Source of the DNA: Marinilabiliales bacterium
Lineage (GTDB): Bacteria > Bacteroidota > Bacteroidia > Bacteroidales > SZUA-534
NCBI GenBank assembly: GCA_003512955.1
Contig: DOTG01000041.1
Coordinates: 186,001-250,000, forward strand
Direction of reading: 5' to 3'
Length of the DNA: 64,000 nucleotides
Shown: positions 25,945-35,448 of the stretch, one piece after another
Layout of the letters: each line of letters begins with the position of its first letter
How positions within the stretch are numbered: position 1 is the stretch's first letter
The notes under the pieces: generated by a model
Databases searched by the model: none
What the model was told of the DNA's origin: nothing
What the model saw: only the letters and a program-made list of their open reading frames with translations
Made by a program: the position numbers and the translations under genes

Positions 25945-28068
25945 ATGATACGATTGAAATTTATTTATTTTGCATCCATTCTCGTTTTTATGACGGGGTG
26001 CAGTTACCAATCAAAGAAACAAAGCATCACATCCCCGGGAAACAAAGTTAAACTGGACTTTCATCTGAATAAAAAGGGAATTCCCGAATATCAAGTCTGG
26101 TACAACGACTCATTAGTTATAAAGCCATCTACCTTGGGTTTCGATTTGAAAAACCAACCCAGGCTTTCGGGAGCTTTTAAAATTTTAACTACCGAAGAAA
26201 CAGAATTCAACGAAACATGGGAAATGCCCTGGGGCGAAAAGCGCGAAGTAGTAAATCACTATCGCCAACTGTATGTGACATTGAAAGAAGAAAAAGAACC
26301 GTTCCGGTTGATGAACCTCTATTTCAAAGTGTATGACGATGGAATCGGGTTTCGGTATCAATTCCCTGAGCAGCCAGCTTTGGACACTGTCTTTATCATG
26401 GAAGAACTTACGGAATTTAACCTGACCGGCGATCACAAAACCTTTTGGCAACCTGGCGATTGGGACATTTATGAGCATCTGTATAAAACCACTAACCTTT
26501 CCAAAATTGATGCAACGAAATACCGCAACCACAATGATCTGGCGCAGACCCACATTCCTAATAATGCAGTGAATACGCCCGTGACCATGATAACTAAAAA
26601 CGGCACCCATATAAGTTTTCATGAGGCCAACCTTACCAATTATGCTTCTATGACACTGGGTGTTGATACCCTTAACTTATCCCTGAAAAGCATGTTGGTA
26701 GGTTCCGATAACCACGATTATAAAGTAGCCCGCACGGTACCTTTTGAAACCCCCTGGCGGACCATCCAACTGTCGGAAAATGCCGGAGGCCTGATTGAAT
26801 CGGGTTTGATAGTTAATTTGAATGAACCGAATAAACTTGGGGATGTTTCTTGGGTGAAACCCATGAAATATGTGGGAATCTGGTGGGACATGCACCTTGG
26901 GCGAAAAACCTGGGATTATGGAACGAAACAGGATAAGAATCCGGACAAGGGTTTAAAACCTCACGGAAAACATGGTGCTACCACGGCTTATGCCAAGGAA
27001 CTGATTGATTTTGCAGCTGCAAATAATATTGGCGGTTTGTTGGTTGAGGGTTGGAATACCGGTTGGGAACATTGGATCGGTTTTGCTGATCGTGAAGGGG
27101 TTTTCGATTTTGTGACCCCTTATCCCGATTATAACCTGAAAGAGGTTGTGAGTTATGGGAAAGCCAAAGGGGTGGAACTCATCATGCACCACGAAACCTC
27201 GGCGGCTACCGAAACATATACCAAACAGCTTGATACCGCTTTCCGTTTGATAGAAAGTCTGCAAGTACATGCGGTAAAAACAGGTTATGTAGGTAAAATA
27301 CTCCCTAAAGGGGAATACCATCAAGGGCAATATATGGTAAACCATTATCATCAGGTTTTGGAGACAGCCGCCGCACACCATGCCTCAGTAGATGCTCACG
27401 AACCAATAAAAGATACCGGCAAGCGGAGGACATTCCCCAATGCCACCAGCCGTGAAGGGTTCCGGGGCCAGGAATTTAACGCGTGGTCGTCAGACGGAGG
27501 AAATCCACCGGAACATTTGCCTATTGTAGCTTTTACCTGCGGGTTGGCCGGGCCTTTGGATTACACACCGGGTATTTTCAACATTAAACTGAAACCCTAT
27601 AAGGAGAAGAACCAGGTAAATACTACGTTATGTCAGCAATTGGCCTTGTATGTAGTTATTTATAGCCCCATCCAAATGGTAGCCGATTTGATTGAGAATT
27701 ATAAAGACAATCCGGCCTTTCAATTTATTGTTGATGTGCCTACCGATTGGGAACAAACCAAGGTGCTCAATGGCGAAGTGGGCGATTATGTGACTATTGC
27801 CCGCCAGCAAAGAGGTTCCAATAATTGGTTTGTGGGAGGGATTACCGATGAAAATAGCCGCGAACTGGAACTCAGGTTCGATTTCCTGGACCCAAATAAA
27901 ACCTATCAGGCGGCGCTTTATAAAGATGCTCCGGAAGCCGATTGGAATACCAACCCAACCGCTTATAAAATCGAGAAAATGGAGGTCACTCAGGAAACAG
28001 TATTGCCCATCCATTTAGCTGCTGGTGGTGGATTTGCCCTAAGCTTGAAAGAGGGTTCTGTGAACTAA
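25945..28068 (+). CDS. Glycoside hydrolase family 97, inverting alpha-glucosidase type
   Basis: 707 residues from the ATG at 25945 (a TTG nine bases earlier is in frame but less likely). Lipoprotein signal with MTGC (Cys19). An N-terminal beta-sandwich (about 25-280) precedes the TIM barrel and a short C-terminal beta domain. The motifs match SusB-type inverting enzymes: HHETSA (Glu417), DAHEP (Glu486) and GFRGQEFN (Glu510); the Asp nucleophile of the retaining alpha-galactosidase clade is absent. It probably cleaves alpha-glucans or oligosaccharides at the cell envelope. A GH31 gene lies convergent downstream, but no SusCD pair is in view. Confidence 0.92.
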   Translation: MIRLKFIYFASILVFMTGCSYQSKKQSITSPGNKVKLDFHLNKKGIPEYQVWYNDSLVIKPSTLGFDLKNQPRLSGAFKILTTEETEFNETWEMPWGEKREVVNHYRQLYVTLKEEKEPFRLMNLYFKVYDDGIGFRYQFPEQPALDTVFIMEELTEFNLTGDHKTFWQPGDWDIYEHLYKTTNLSKIDATKYRNHNDLAQTHIPNNAVNTPVTMITKNGTHISFHEANLTNYASMTLGVDTLNLSLKSMLVGSDNHDYKVARTVPFETPWRTIQLSENAGGLIESGLIVNLNEPNKLGDVSWVKPMKYVGIWWDMHLGRKTWDYGTKQDKNPDKGLKPHGKHGATTAYAKELIDFAAANNIGGLLVEGWNTGWEHWIGFADREGVFDFVTPYPDYNLKEVVSYGKAKGVELIMHHETSAATETYTKQLDTAFRLIESLQVHAVKTGYVGKILPKGEYHQGQYMVNHYHQVLETAAAHHASVDAHEPIKDTGKRRTFPNATSREGFRGQEFNAWSSDGGNPPEHLPIVAFTCGLAGPLDYTPGIFNIKLKPYKEKNQVNTTLCQQLALYVVIYSPIQMVADLIENYKDNPAFQFIVDVPTDWEQTKVLNGEVGDYVTIARQQRGSNNWFVGGITDENSRELELRFDFLDPNKTYQAALYKDAPEADWNTNPTAYKIEKMEVTQETVLPIHLAAGGGFALSLKEGSVN

Positions 28069-28090
28069 TCATTTCTAAAATTAAGACAAG

Positions 28091-28128
28091 AAAGGGATGC
28101 ATCGTTTTCAAAGAAGTATCCCTTTTTT
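28091..28128 (+). terminator. Rho-independent terminator of the GH97 gene
   Basis: Perfect 8-bp stem AAAGGGAT / ATCCCTTT followed by a T-run, 22 bases after the GH97 stop. Confidence 0.85.
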
Positions 28129-28155
28129 GTTGGAGCATTTTCTTAACCAACCACT

Positions 28156-28192
28156 AAACAAAAAAACCAGCTGGTTGGGAACCAGCTGGTTT
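28156..28192 (-). terminator. Strong hairpin with T-run on the minus strand
   Basis: AAACCAGCTGGTT and AACCAGCTGGTTT form a perfect 13-bp stem with a 3-base loop; on the minus strand it is followed by a run of T. It would end transcription from the GH31 side, but lies more than 300 bases after that gene's stop, so it may serve a separate short transcript. Confidence 0.75.
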
Positions 28193-28306
28193 AAACAGGA
28201 ACATTTTTTAAACTACTACTATTACTACTACTATACTTTTGCCATGAGAAACTACTACTAACTCTTTGGAAAAATATCTTTTTTCCATTGGCATTGTTCC
28301 TGTATT
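28193..28306. other. Structured spacer with ACT/TAC triplet runs
   Basis: Outer arms ACAGGAACA (28195-28203) and TGTTCCTGT (28295-28303) enclose two ACT-triplet blocks (about 28211-28234 and 28249-28262) and a small hairpin GGAAAAA / TTTTTCC (28268-28286). One plus-strand frame reads a run of Tyr codons; another reads Thr and Ile codons; neither has a good start. ATGAGAAACTACTACTAA gives a five-residue ORF. It looks like an attenuator or small RNA but has no obvious target gene. Confidence 0.4.
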
Positions 28307-28510
28307 TTAATTACCCAGTACAAATATGTTATTTAATACTTTTACCACCAAAGAATTTACATATAGAATCATACTCACTTATATATATTTCTTATATACA
28401 GACAATGTTTACTTACAGATATATAATTAGTTAACCATATTTTGCAAACAGGGTGGATTTGCAATAAAAAGCTACTTTCCCTGTTTTTAAGACTTATTTG
28501 TTTTCAAAAA

Positions 28511-30919
28511 TTAATACGAAATGTTTATCGTTTTTGGGGCCTTCCGCAAAACAGTAGAAAAAGTTACGGTTTTGGATAAGCCATTATACACCAGTTCCGA
28601 TGATTTTACCTTTTCATCGTTAACCAAAACTTTCTTAGGTTTTTTTGAAAGATTATGAATCACCATCGTGATGGTATTGTCTTTTATATCGGTGTAATTC
28701 CTGCCGGGCTCTTTATTTAGCTTTATAGTAATTTCACCCTCCTTATGTACCGATTCGGCAGTAATGAATTCCGATTTTCCTTTGCCGATACAATCATAGG
28801 TTTCGCCGTCGTCATTAAATAATTTGTAATTGCTTTTCGAGGTGGTGGCATCGGCATAAAAATGAAGTTCAAAGGATTCAAGCGAATAACTCTTGGTCTG
28901 GCTTATTTTTGGCTGCATCGGGATAAAAGAACCTCCTTTTACAAATACCGGAATATATTCAGGTTTTACAGCTACAGCTATTTCCTGTCCTCCCTGGAAC
29001 ACCTGCTGGGTATAAAAATCAATCCATTGCGACCCTTTAGGCAGATAGACCTTTTGCTCTTTTTGCCCGGCCATCTTGATAGGTGCTACCAAAAAGGCAT
29101 CACCGAACATGTACGCCTCTTCGTAGGTAAGCAATTGCTTGTTTTCAGGTTCATTAAAAAACAAAGGAATCATCAGGGGCTTTCCGGTCAGGCTATTTTC
29201 AAAGGCCATGTTATAAATGTAAGGCAACAGTTGATAGCGCAGTTCAATGGCTTTTTTTGCCAATGCTTTGGTAGCAGGTTTCCAGAAAACCGGTTCCGAT
29301 GGAATATGTTCTTGTGCATGTGGACGGTAAATAGGTTGAAATACCCCATATTGCAGCCACCGGGTATAAAGCTCGTCATCCATAACGGTGGCACCGGCAA
29401 AGCCTCCCAAATCGGAGTGTGTGTAGGCCAAGCCTTGCATCCCCATTTGCAAAGCCAGTTCCGGTTGCGAAACCAATCCACCCCAGCTACGGCTTACATC
29501 CCCGGTCCAGGGAATCATTCCGTACCGCTGTGAACCGGCAAAACCTGAACGCATCAGGATAAATGGACGTACCGTTGGAAAATCCTTCCGATAACCTTCA
29601 TAAATAACTTTTGCCCATTCGTGTCCATAGGCATTGTGCACTTCGTTGGCAGTTCCATTGACATGATGTAACCCGGCCGGGTGCACTTCAGGTTCGCCCA
29701 AATCGCCCCACCAACCGGCAACTCCTTGTTTGGTCAGTCCTTTATAGATGTCCCAAAACCAGATTCTTGCCCCAGGCTTAAAAATGTCGATGAGGCCGGT
29801 ATTCCCAAAATAAAAGTCGTAGGTGTAGGGTTTTCCGTCGGGTTGTGTCCCCAAAACTCCATATTGGACAGCTTCGTTCCACCGATCGGAGGTTGTCAAC
29901 ACGAATGGTTCGGTAACTAAAATCGTCCGGATTCCCTTTGCAGAAAGCTCCTTAATCATTTTCTCGGGTTCCGGGAAACTGTCCTTATACCAATCCAATT
30001 TCCCCATAGTCCCCATAATTTCCTTTCCAAACCAATAAATGTCAATGATTGCAGCTTCTACCGGGATGGAATCTTCCATAAATTTATTGATAGTATGTAT
30101 CACCTCTTTTTGCGAATGGTAACCAAAGCGGCTGCTGTAATTACCCAACGTCCATCGGGCTGGCAAAGGCTGGCGGCCTGTTAAAAGTGTATATTGTTCA
30201 AGAAGATCGTACCAGGAATTCCCGGTGATTACAAAGTAATTCACCGTTCCGCTTACCGTTTCATATTCAATGGTATTCGATTTCTGGCTATCTAAATCTA
30301 AAGAGCCTACCGATGCGTTGTCGAACAGGATAGCATATTGATCCGATGAAAGGTACATGGGCAGGGTATAATTCATTAGGGAGGAATGGGTCTCGTAACC
30401 ATAATGGGCTTTGTTGTAAAGTTCCAGTTTGTTTCCCCTCCGGTTCATTCCCAGCACCCGGGCTCCACCACCATATAAAACTTCGTCCGTGGTTACCGAC
30501 AAGCTCATCTTTTGGGTGGAATCGTTGAGGCTATAGCCTTCTTTTTCGTTCAAAAGGGGTTTACTATGAAGAAAGTAACTAATTCCAAAAGGTTTTTTAG
30601 TGATAATGGCTTTCAGTGCCGGCGATTCAATCCTTAGCTCATTGGGTTCATCTTTTATTATAAAATCAGCCTTTTCTGGTTTCATGTCCACGGCATAGGA
30701 AAAGTCCTTCACCGTTTTTTGATTGGGAATGAACGATATATGAAAAACCTTTTTCGTATAGGGCTTTATCTTGATTGTTCCATCACTGACTATCACCTGG
30801 ACCTCGCCAATATTTTGTTTAAAACCCAAGTATTCGCGCTGGCTGTTTTGAGCCCATGAACAATGAATAAAGAAAACCCATAAAATGGCAACAATAAATG
30901 ACGGAAGAATTCTTTTCAT
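28511..30919 (-). CDS. Glycoside hydrolase family 31
   Basis: 802 residues with a signal peptide (1-23, ending SWAQ). An N-terminal galactose-mutarotase-like beta-sandwich (about 25-230) precedes a TIM barrel with the GH31 nucleophile motif GWWGDLGEPEVH (about residue 400) and an acid/base Asp in PWTGDVSRSW (about 473), then C-terminal beta domains. GH31 enzymes are mainly retaining alpha-glucosidases, alpha-xylosidases or 4-alpha-glucosyltransferases; the DLGEPEVH form resembles the transglucosylase-like branch, but that is only a motif impression. Convergent with GH97, so the two may act on the same alpha-glucan. Confidence 0.9.
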   Translation of the reverse strand: MKRILPSFIVAILWVFFIHCSWAQNSQREYLGFKQNIGEVQVIVSDGTIKIKPYTKKVFHISFIPNQKTVKDFSYAVDMKPEKADFIIKDEPNELRIESPALKAIITKKPFGISYFLHSKPLLNEKEGYSLNDSTQKMSLSVTTDEVLYGGGARVLGMNRRGNKLELYNKAHYGYETHSSLMNYTLPMYLSSDQYAILFDNASVGSLDLDSQKSNTIEYETVSGTVNYFVITGNSWYDLLEQYTLLTGRQPLPARWTLGNYSSRFGYHSQKEVIHTINKFMEDSIPVEAAIIDIYWFGKEIMGTMGKLDWYKDSFPEPEKMIKELSAKGIRTILVTEPFVLTTSDRWNEAVQYGVLGTQPDGKPYTYDFYFGNTGLIDIFKPGARIWFWDIYKGLTKQGVAGWWGDLGEPEVHPAGLHHVNGTANEVHNAYGHEWAKVIYEGYRKDFPTVRPFILMRSGFAGSQRYGMIPWTGDVSRSWGGLVSQPELALQMGMQGLAYTHSDLGGFAGATVMDDELYTRWLQYGVFQPIYRPHAQEHIPSEPVFWKPATKALAKKAIELRYQLLPYIYNMAFENSLTGKPLMIPLFFNEPENKQLLTYEEAYMFGDAFLVAPIKMAGQKEQKVYLPKGSQWIDFYTQQVFQGGQEIAVAVKPEYIPVFVKGGSFIPMQPKISQTKSYSLESFELHFYADATTSKSNYKLFNDDGETYDCIGKGKSEFITAESVHKEGEITIKLNKEPGRNYTDIKDNTITMVIHNLSKKPKKVLVNDEKVKSSELVYNGLSKTVTFSTVLRKAPKTINISY

Positions 30920-31341
30920 GATAATAATTTCAAATTAGTGACAACTAAATATACTTCTTGGGGGAAAACAAAAATAGGCAAATTTTGCAATGGTTCTTCA
31001 CTTTAAAAAGTAAGTTATACGAATTTCGGCAAGCGAAATATCAAAGGATTAGGAAATAAGACAGTTAGTCGTGGCGCGGCTTCTCTAAATCATATAAATC
31101 TTAAATACGTAACTAAAGTTCTAAATTTATTGGTAGTTCCCAAAATTCGGGTTTGGCAAAATCATGAGCGAAGTTGCAAAATCACGTACGAAGTTTATAA
31201 AAATACAAATGTGGTAGGTAAAAACCAGGGCAGCTTTTAAGAATTTCAATTTTAAATTCCTATCGGGATTTTTAAATACAGTAACCCTGCTACCCTGTAA
31301 CCTCCCAACCATTGCTGATTTTAGATGACTCTAAAAGTTAG
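30920..31341. other. Spacer between folD and the GH31 gene
   Basis: A minus-strand -7 match (TATTTTTG; plus coordinates 30969-30976) lies about 50 bases before the GH31 start. A 20-bp tandem duplication (31156-31175 and 31176-31195, 17 of 20 identical) begins GCAAAATCA in each copy. No gene is seen. Confidence 0.5.
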
Positions 31342-32223
31342 TTAGGGATAAATTTTTTTTTGTGCCGCCAACAGGGTATTTTGCAACAGACAAATAATGG
31401 TCATCAAGCCTACACCACCGGGAACCGGTGTAATATAGCTAGATTTTGGGGCAACTTCGTCGAATTTTACATCACCTTTTAACTTGAACCCCGATTTGGT
31501 TTCGGTTGATGGCATACGGTGGATTCCCACATCAATAACCACCGCACCGGGTTTCACCATATCGGCAGTCACAAATTCAGGTTGGCCAATGGCGACAATT
31601 AAAATATCGGCTTGGGCGCAAACCGCTTTCAGGTTTTGGGTCCGGCTGTGACAAATGGTTACAGTGGCATTTCCGGGGTTGGCTTTTCGCGACATCAGCA
31701 AACTGATGGGAGTTCCTACAATATTGCTTCGTCCCAGGACTACGCAGTTTTTCCCATCGGTTTCAATGTTGTATCGGCGCAGCATTTCAATAATTCCGGC
31801 AGGTGTGGCAGGCAAATAGGAGGGAAGCCCCATAGCCATGCGTCCCGTGTTTATAGGATGAAACCCATCCACATCTTTTCGGTAGTCAATGGTTTCAATT
31901 ACTTTGCTTTCGCTGATGTGTTTGGGCAAGGGCAACTGCACAATTAATCCGTCAATCGTTGGGTCGGTATTTATTTTCCTGATTTTTTGTAAAACTTCTT
32001 CCTCGGTAACTGATGCAGGATAATGAATATCTGTGGAATCGAACCCAACCTCGCGGCAGGTTTTAATTTTACTTGCAACGTAGGTGGCACTGGCACCCTC
32101 ATCACCCACCATGATAACTGCCAGGTTTGGCCTTTTCTGACCCGAAGCTACCATCTGGTTTACCTCTTGGGCAATTTCCTGCTTAACTTCTTCACTTATT
32201 TTTTTACCATCAAGTAAAATCAT
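31342..32223 (-). CDS. folD: Bifunctional methylenetetrahydrofolate dehydrogenase/cyclohydrolase
   Basis: 293 residues. Interconverts 5,10-methylene-, methenyl- and 10-formyl-tetrahydrofolate with NADP. Signatures: ATYVASKIKTCREVGF with the catalytic Tyr and Lys, GLIVQLPLPKH, PATPAGIIEML, GRSNIVGTPISLLM and the C-terminal TPVPGGVGLMT. 63 bp downstream of ffh in the same direction; probably one operon. The spacer holds degenerate TAAATACT-like repeats. Confidence 0.96.
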   Translation of the reverse strand: MILLDGKKISEEVKQEIAQEVNQMVASGQKRPNLAVIMVGDEGASATYVASKIKTCREVGFDSTDIHYPASVTEEEVLQKIRKINTDPTIDGLIVQLPLPKHISESKVIETIDYRKDVDGFHPINTGRMAMGLPSYLPATPAGIIEMLRRYNIETDGKNCVVLGRSNIVGTPISLLMSRKANPGNATVTICHSRTQNLKAVCAQADILIVAIGQPEFVTADMVKPGAVVIDVGIHRMPSTETKSGFKLKGDVKFDEVAPKSSYITPVPGGVGLMTIICLLQNTLLAAQKKIYP

Positions 32224-32286
32224 ACCGCCTTTTTTAATCCACTAACTTTAAATACTTTAAGTATTTTAAATACTCTAAATACTTCT

Positions 32287-33618
32287 TTATCTTTTCATTC
32301 CTCCCATCATACGGGCCATATTTTTACCGGGGCCACCGGTCATCATTTTCATCATTTTCCGGGTTTCATCAAACTGTTTGATGAGCCGGTTTACCTCCTG
32401 GATGCTGGTGCCGCTTCCGGTAGCAATCCGTTTGCGCCTTGATCCATTGATAATAGCAGGATCGGTACGTTCTTCGGGGGTCATGGAATAAATGATGGCT
32501 TCAATACCTTTAAAGGCATCATCGTCGATATCTATATCTTTCAGGGCTTTGCCTACTCCTGGAATCATGGAAGCCAGGTCTTTCAGGTTACCCATCTTTT
32601 TTATCTGTTGAATTTGTGCCAGAAAATCTTCGAATCCGAATTGGTTTTTGGCAATCTTCTTTTGAAGTTTCCGGGCTTCTTCGGCATCAAACTGTTCCTG
32701 AGCTTTTTCAACCAACGAAACAATGTCACCCATCCCCAGGATACGGTCGGCCATACGTTCGGGATGGAACACATCCAGGGCGTCCATTTTTTCGCCGGTT
32801 CCCACAAATTTGATGGGCTTATCAACCACCGAACGGATAGACAACGCGGCTCCACCACGGGTATCTCCATCTAATTTGGTAAGTACCACCCCATCGAAGT
32901 TCAAACGGTCGTTGAATTCTTTAGCGGTATTCACGGCATCCTGGCCAGTCATGGAATCGACCACGAACAAAATCTCATTAGGAGTGATGGCTTTTTTAAC
33001 AGCCTCAATTTCGTTCATCATTTGTTCGTCGATGGCCAAACGTCCGGCGGTATCAACAATCACCAAATCAAATCCCTTGGTTTTGGCATATTTGATACCG
33101 TTTTTTGCAATCGAAACGGGATCCTTGCTTCCATCTTCGGTATAAACTTCCACTCCAATCTGCGAGCCCAGCACTTTTAACTGGTCAATAGCCGCGGGAC
33201 GGTAAACGTCGCCGGCAATCAGAAGCGGTTGTTTGCCATTTTTTGTTTTCAGCCGGTTGGCTAATTTCCCCGTAAAGGTAGTTTTACCAGAACCTTGCAG
33301 ACCCGCGATTAAAATAACGCTTGGGTTACCTTTTAGGTTAATGTCCACAGCTTTACCGCCCATCAACTCGGCCAGTTCATCGTGAACAATTTTAACCATC
33401 AATTGCCCCGGTTTAATCGAATTGAGTACATCCTGGCCCAACGCTTTTTGCTTCACCGTGTCGGTAAAAGTTTTGGCAATTTTATAGTTCACATCAGCAT
33501 CGAGCAGTGCTTTCCGTACGTCTTTCAATGTCTCGGCGATGTTTATTTCGGTAATGGTACCTTGCCCTTTAATCAGTTTAAACGAGCGTTCTAACCTATC
33601 TGATAAATTCTCGAACAT
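32287..33618 (-). CDS. ffh: Signal recognition particle protein (SRP54)
   Basis: 443 residues. N domain, G domain with P-loop GLQGSGKTTFTGKLA, VDTAGRLAIDE and TKLDGDTRGGAALS, then a Met-rich M domain that binds SRP RNA and signal peptides (ending MMKMMTGGPGKNMARMMG). Targets ribosomes to the membrane with FtsY and SRP RNA, neither of which is in the window. A minus-strand -7 match (plus coordinates 33648-33655) lies 30 bases before the start. Confidence 0.97.
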   Translation of the reverse strand: MFENLSDRLERSFKLIKGQGTITEINIAETLKDVRKALLDADVNYKIAKTFTDTVKQKALGQDVLNSIKPGQLMVKIVHDELAELMGGKAVDINLKGNPSVILIAGLQGSGKTTFTGKLANRLKTKNGKQPLLIAGDVYRPAAIDQLKVLGSQIGVEVYTEDGSKDPVSIAKNGIKYAKTKGFDLVIVDTAGRLAIDEQMMNEIEAVKKAITPNEILFVVDSMTGQDAVNTAKEFNDRLNFDGVVLTKLDGDTRGGAALSIRSVVDKPIKFVGTGEKMDALDVFHPERMADRILGMGDIVSLVEKAQEQFDAEEARKLQKKIAKNQFGFEDFLAQIQQIKKMGNLKDLASMIPGVGKALKDIDIDDDAFKGIEAIIYSMTPEERTDPAIINGSRRKRIATGSGTSIQEVNRLIKQFDETRKMMKMMTGGPGKNMARMMGGMKR

Positions 33619-33647
33619 AATCTGCTATACTTAATTTTTAAGAAGCG

Positions 33648-33655
33648 CAAAAATA
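33648..33655 (-). promoter_or_regulatory. -7 element of ffh
   Basis: Minus-strand TATTTTTG, 30 bases before the ffh ATG; a CAA on the plus strand (TTG on the minus) about 19 bases further upstream may be the -33 element. Confidence 0.5.
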
Positions 33656-33925
33656 GACAAAATATGTCAATTCATCAATTGGATTTTTGTTCAGTATTTG
33701 AGATTCAAAATTGGATAGGTCAAAAGAGCTTGTATAAATGGAAAAGTGAGCGGTGAAAAACAAAATTGGATGCCCGGTTTTCTGATACATCTATTTTTTT
33801 GAGCGGGAAACGGGATTAGCTCCCTCCGGTTGTGAGATTGCCTTCGGCTAAGTTCAAACCTTCGGCTCTTAACTTGGAATCTGCCGTGGTGGACTATGCC
33901 TGGGCCATTCCGGCAGTTAATTGTG

Positions 33926-34008
33926 TGGGGAGAGCAGGATTCGAACCTACGAAGACGTACGTCAGCAGATTTACAGTCTGCCCCAGTTGGCCACTTTGGT
34001 ATCTCCCC
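33926..34008 (-). tRNA. tRNA-Tyr (anticodon GTA)
   Basis: 83 bases. Acceptor stem GGGGAGA / TCTCCCC, anticodon loop CTGTAAA with GTA, a long class II variable arm and T-loop GGTTCGAATCC. CCA is not encoded. Lies 34 bases after tRNA-Thr on the same strand. Confidence 0.95.
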
Positions 34009-34042
34009 AAAATTTGAATTGCAATAATTTCAGAACTTCTTG

Positions 34043-34116
34043 AGCCGGTGGAGGGATTCGAACCCCCGACCAGCTGATTACAAATCAGCTGCTCTGGCCA
34101 ACTGAGCTACACCGGC
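34043..34116 (-). tRNA. tRNA-Thr (anticodon TGT)
   Basis: 74 bases. Acceptor stem GCCGGTG / CACCGGC, D-arm GCTCAGTTGGCCAGAGC, anticodon loop TTTGTAA with TGT, T-arm GGGGGTTCGAATCCC. CCA is not encoded. Cotranscribed with tRNA-Tyr from a promoter at 34175. The common Bacteroidota cluster Thr-Tyr-Gly-Thr-tuf is not continued here. Confidence 0.95.
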
Positions 34117-34174
34117 TTCACAACACAACCATTTTAGAGAACTATGTTTCGCGACAGCGCCTCAAAACGGTGTG

Positions 34175-34182
34175 CAAAAGTA
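34175..34182 (-). promoter_or_regulatory. -7 element of the tRNA-Thr/Tyr operon
   Basis: Minus-strand TACTTTTG matches TAnnTTTG, 58 bases before tRNA-Thr; TTG on the minus strand (plus 34202-34204) gives a 19-base spacing. Confidence 0.6.
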
Positions 34183-34298
34183 TAACAATTTTATTTTCGT
34201 GCAATAGGTCAAAGCCAAATTCATTAAGGTTTTGCAGGTATTTATCCATGTTAAAATGTTAACTGTTTGAGACCTTGAAAAATATCGGGAAAAAAATC

Positions 34299-34325
34299 TA
34301 AAAAAACACCCAAATTTTGAGTGCC
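34299..34325 (-). terminator. Terminator after purC
   Basis: On the minus strand a stem CACTC / GGGTG, extended by A/T pairs, is followed by seven T, about 27 bases after the purC stop. Confidence 0.55.
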
Positions 34326-34352
34326 TTTGTATTTAGAGCGATTTATTGTACA

Positions 34353-35303
34353 TTACAAATTATCAAGAAACTGATTCACATTTTTCTCAATCCTGTTTAA
34401 TACATTGCTGGTGTCGGCCCGATGAAAAGTGTCGCCGGTGATGCTTTCAAAAAGTTCAATGTACCGCTCCGAAATCTGCTCGACCAATTCGTCGGTCATT
34501 TCGGGCAAAACATCTCTGGTCCGCCCCTGGAAATTGTTTTCCATCAGCCATTCCCTGACAAATTCTTTGGAAAGCTGTTTCTGGTTTTCCCCTTTGGCAA
34601 AACGTTCTTCGTACCCTTCGGCATAAAAATAGCGCGATGAATCGGGTGTGTGAATCTCATCTATCAAATAAATCTTTCCCTCTTTTTTGCCGAACTCATA
34701 TTTGGTATCTACCAAAATCAGCCCCTTCTCACGGGCCATTTGGCTTCCCCGTTTAAATAACTGCATGGCATATTTTTCCAAAAGCAGGTAATCCTGTTCC
34801 GATACCAACCCGGATTTGATGATTTCTTCACGCGAAATGTTTTCGTCGTGTGCCCCGTGCTCAGCCTTAGTGGTTGGTGTAATTATGGGTTCAAGAAATG
34901 CCTGATGTTCGTTCATCCCTTCGGGAAGCTTAACGCCGCAGATTTCGCGTCCTCCGCTTTTGTAAAGCCTCCAGGAGCTTCCGGTAAGGTATCCCCGGAC
35001 AATCATTTCAACCGCAAAGGGTTCGCATTTGTGGCCAATGGTTACATTGGGGTCGGGCACCGCAATTTTCCAATTGGGGACAATGTCGGTTGTTGCATCT
35101 AAGAATTTTGAAGCAATCTGGTTTAAAACCTGCCCTTTGTAAGGAATCCCTTTGGGTAGCACCACGTCGAAGGCCGAAATCCGGTCGGAAACCACCATTA
35201 CTAAATATTCCTGGTTGATGTTATATACATCGCGCACTTTTCCTTTATAGACACTGTGCTGTTTTGGAAAATTAAAATCGGTTTTTACTATTGCTTTTTT
35301 CAT
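34353..35303 (-). CDS. purC: Phosphoribosylaminoimidazole-succinocarboxamide synthase
   Basis: 316 residues from the chosen ATG. Ligates CAIR and aspartate with ATP in purine synthesis. Signatures: SVYKGKVRDVYNI, VSDRISAFDVVLP, VEMIVRGYLTGSSW, and DEIHTPDSSRYFYA. The frame extends ten codons further upstream, but the family starts just before KTDFNFP, and the extra residues come from a repeat region, so the start at 35303 is preferred. Confidence 0.95.
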   Translation of the reverse strand: MKKAIVKTDFNFPKQHSVYKGKVRDVYNINQEYLVMVVSDRISAFDVVLPKGIPYKGQVLNQIASKFLDATTDIVPNWKIAVPDPNVTIGHKCEPFAVEMIVRGYLTGSSWRLYKSGGREICGVKLPEGMNEHQAFLEPIITPTTKAEHGAHDENISREEIIKSGLVSEQDYLLLEKYAMQLFKRGSQMAREKGLILVDTKYEFGKKEGKIYLIDEIHTPDSSRYFYAEGYEERFAKGENQKQLSKEFVREWLMENNFQGRTRDVLPEMTDELVEQISERYIELFESITGDTFHRADTSNVLNRIEKNVNQFLDNL

Positions 35304-35320
35304 CTGATTGGAATTTTTTA

Positions 35321-35439
35321 CCATGAATTTCACTAATTATTTTTTAAAGATTGAAAAGATAAAATACATCATATCATCGTTTTATCAACTCATTCTTGAT
35401 TTTGTTTTTTATTCTGTTTGCCACTGATTTCACTAATTA
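35321..35439. repeat. Direct repeat pair next to the GxxExxY gene
   Basis: CCATGAATTTCACTAATTA (35321-35339) and CCACTGATTTCACTAATTA (35421-35439) match at 16 of 19 bases and are exactly 100 bases apart, between purC and the end of the GxxExxY gene. A weaker relative lies at 38213-38225. Confidence 0.8.
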
Positions 35440-35448
35440 CTAGATGAA

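Noticed and set aside
28230..28262. ATGAGAAACTACTACTAA as a functional leader peptide
   Set aside because: Five residues only, no ribosome-binding site, and no amino-acid biosynthesis gene downstream on that strand; kept only as part of the structured spacer.
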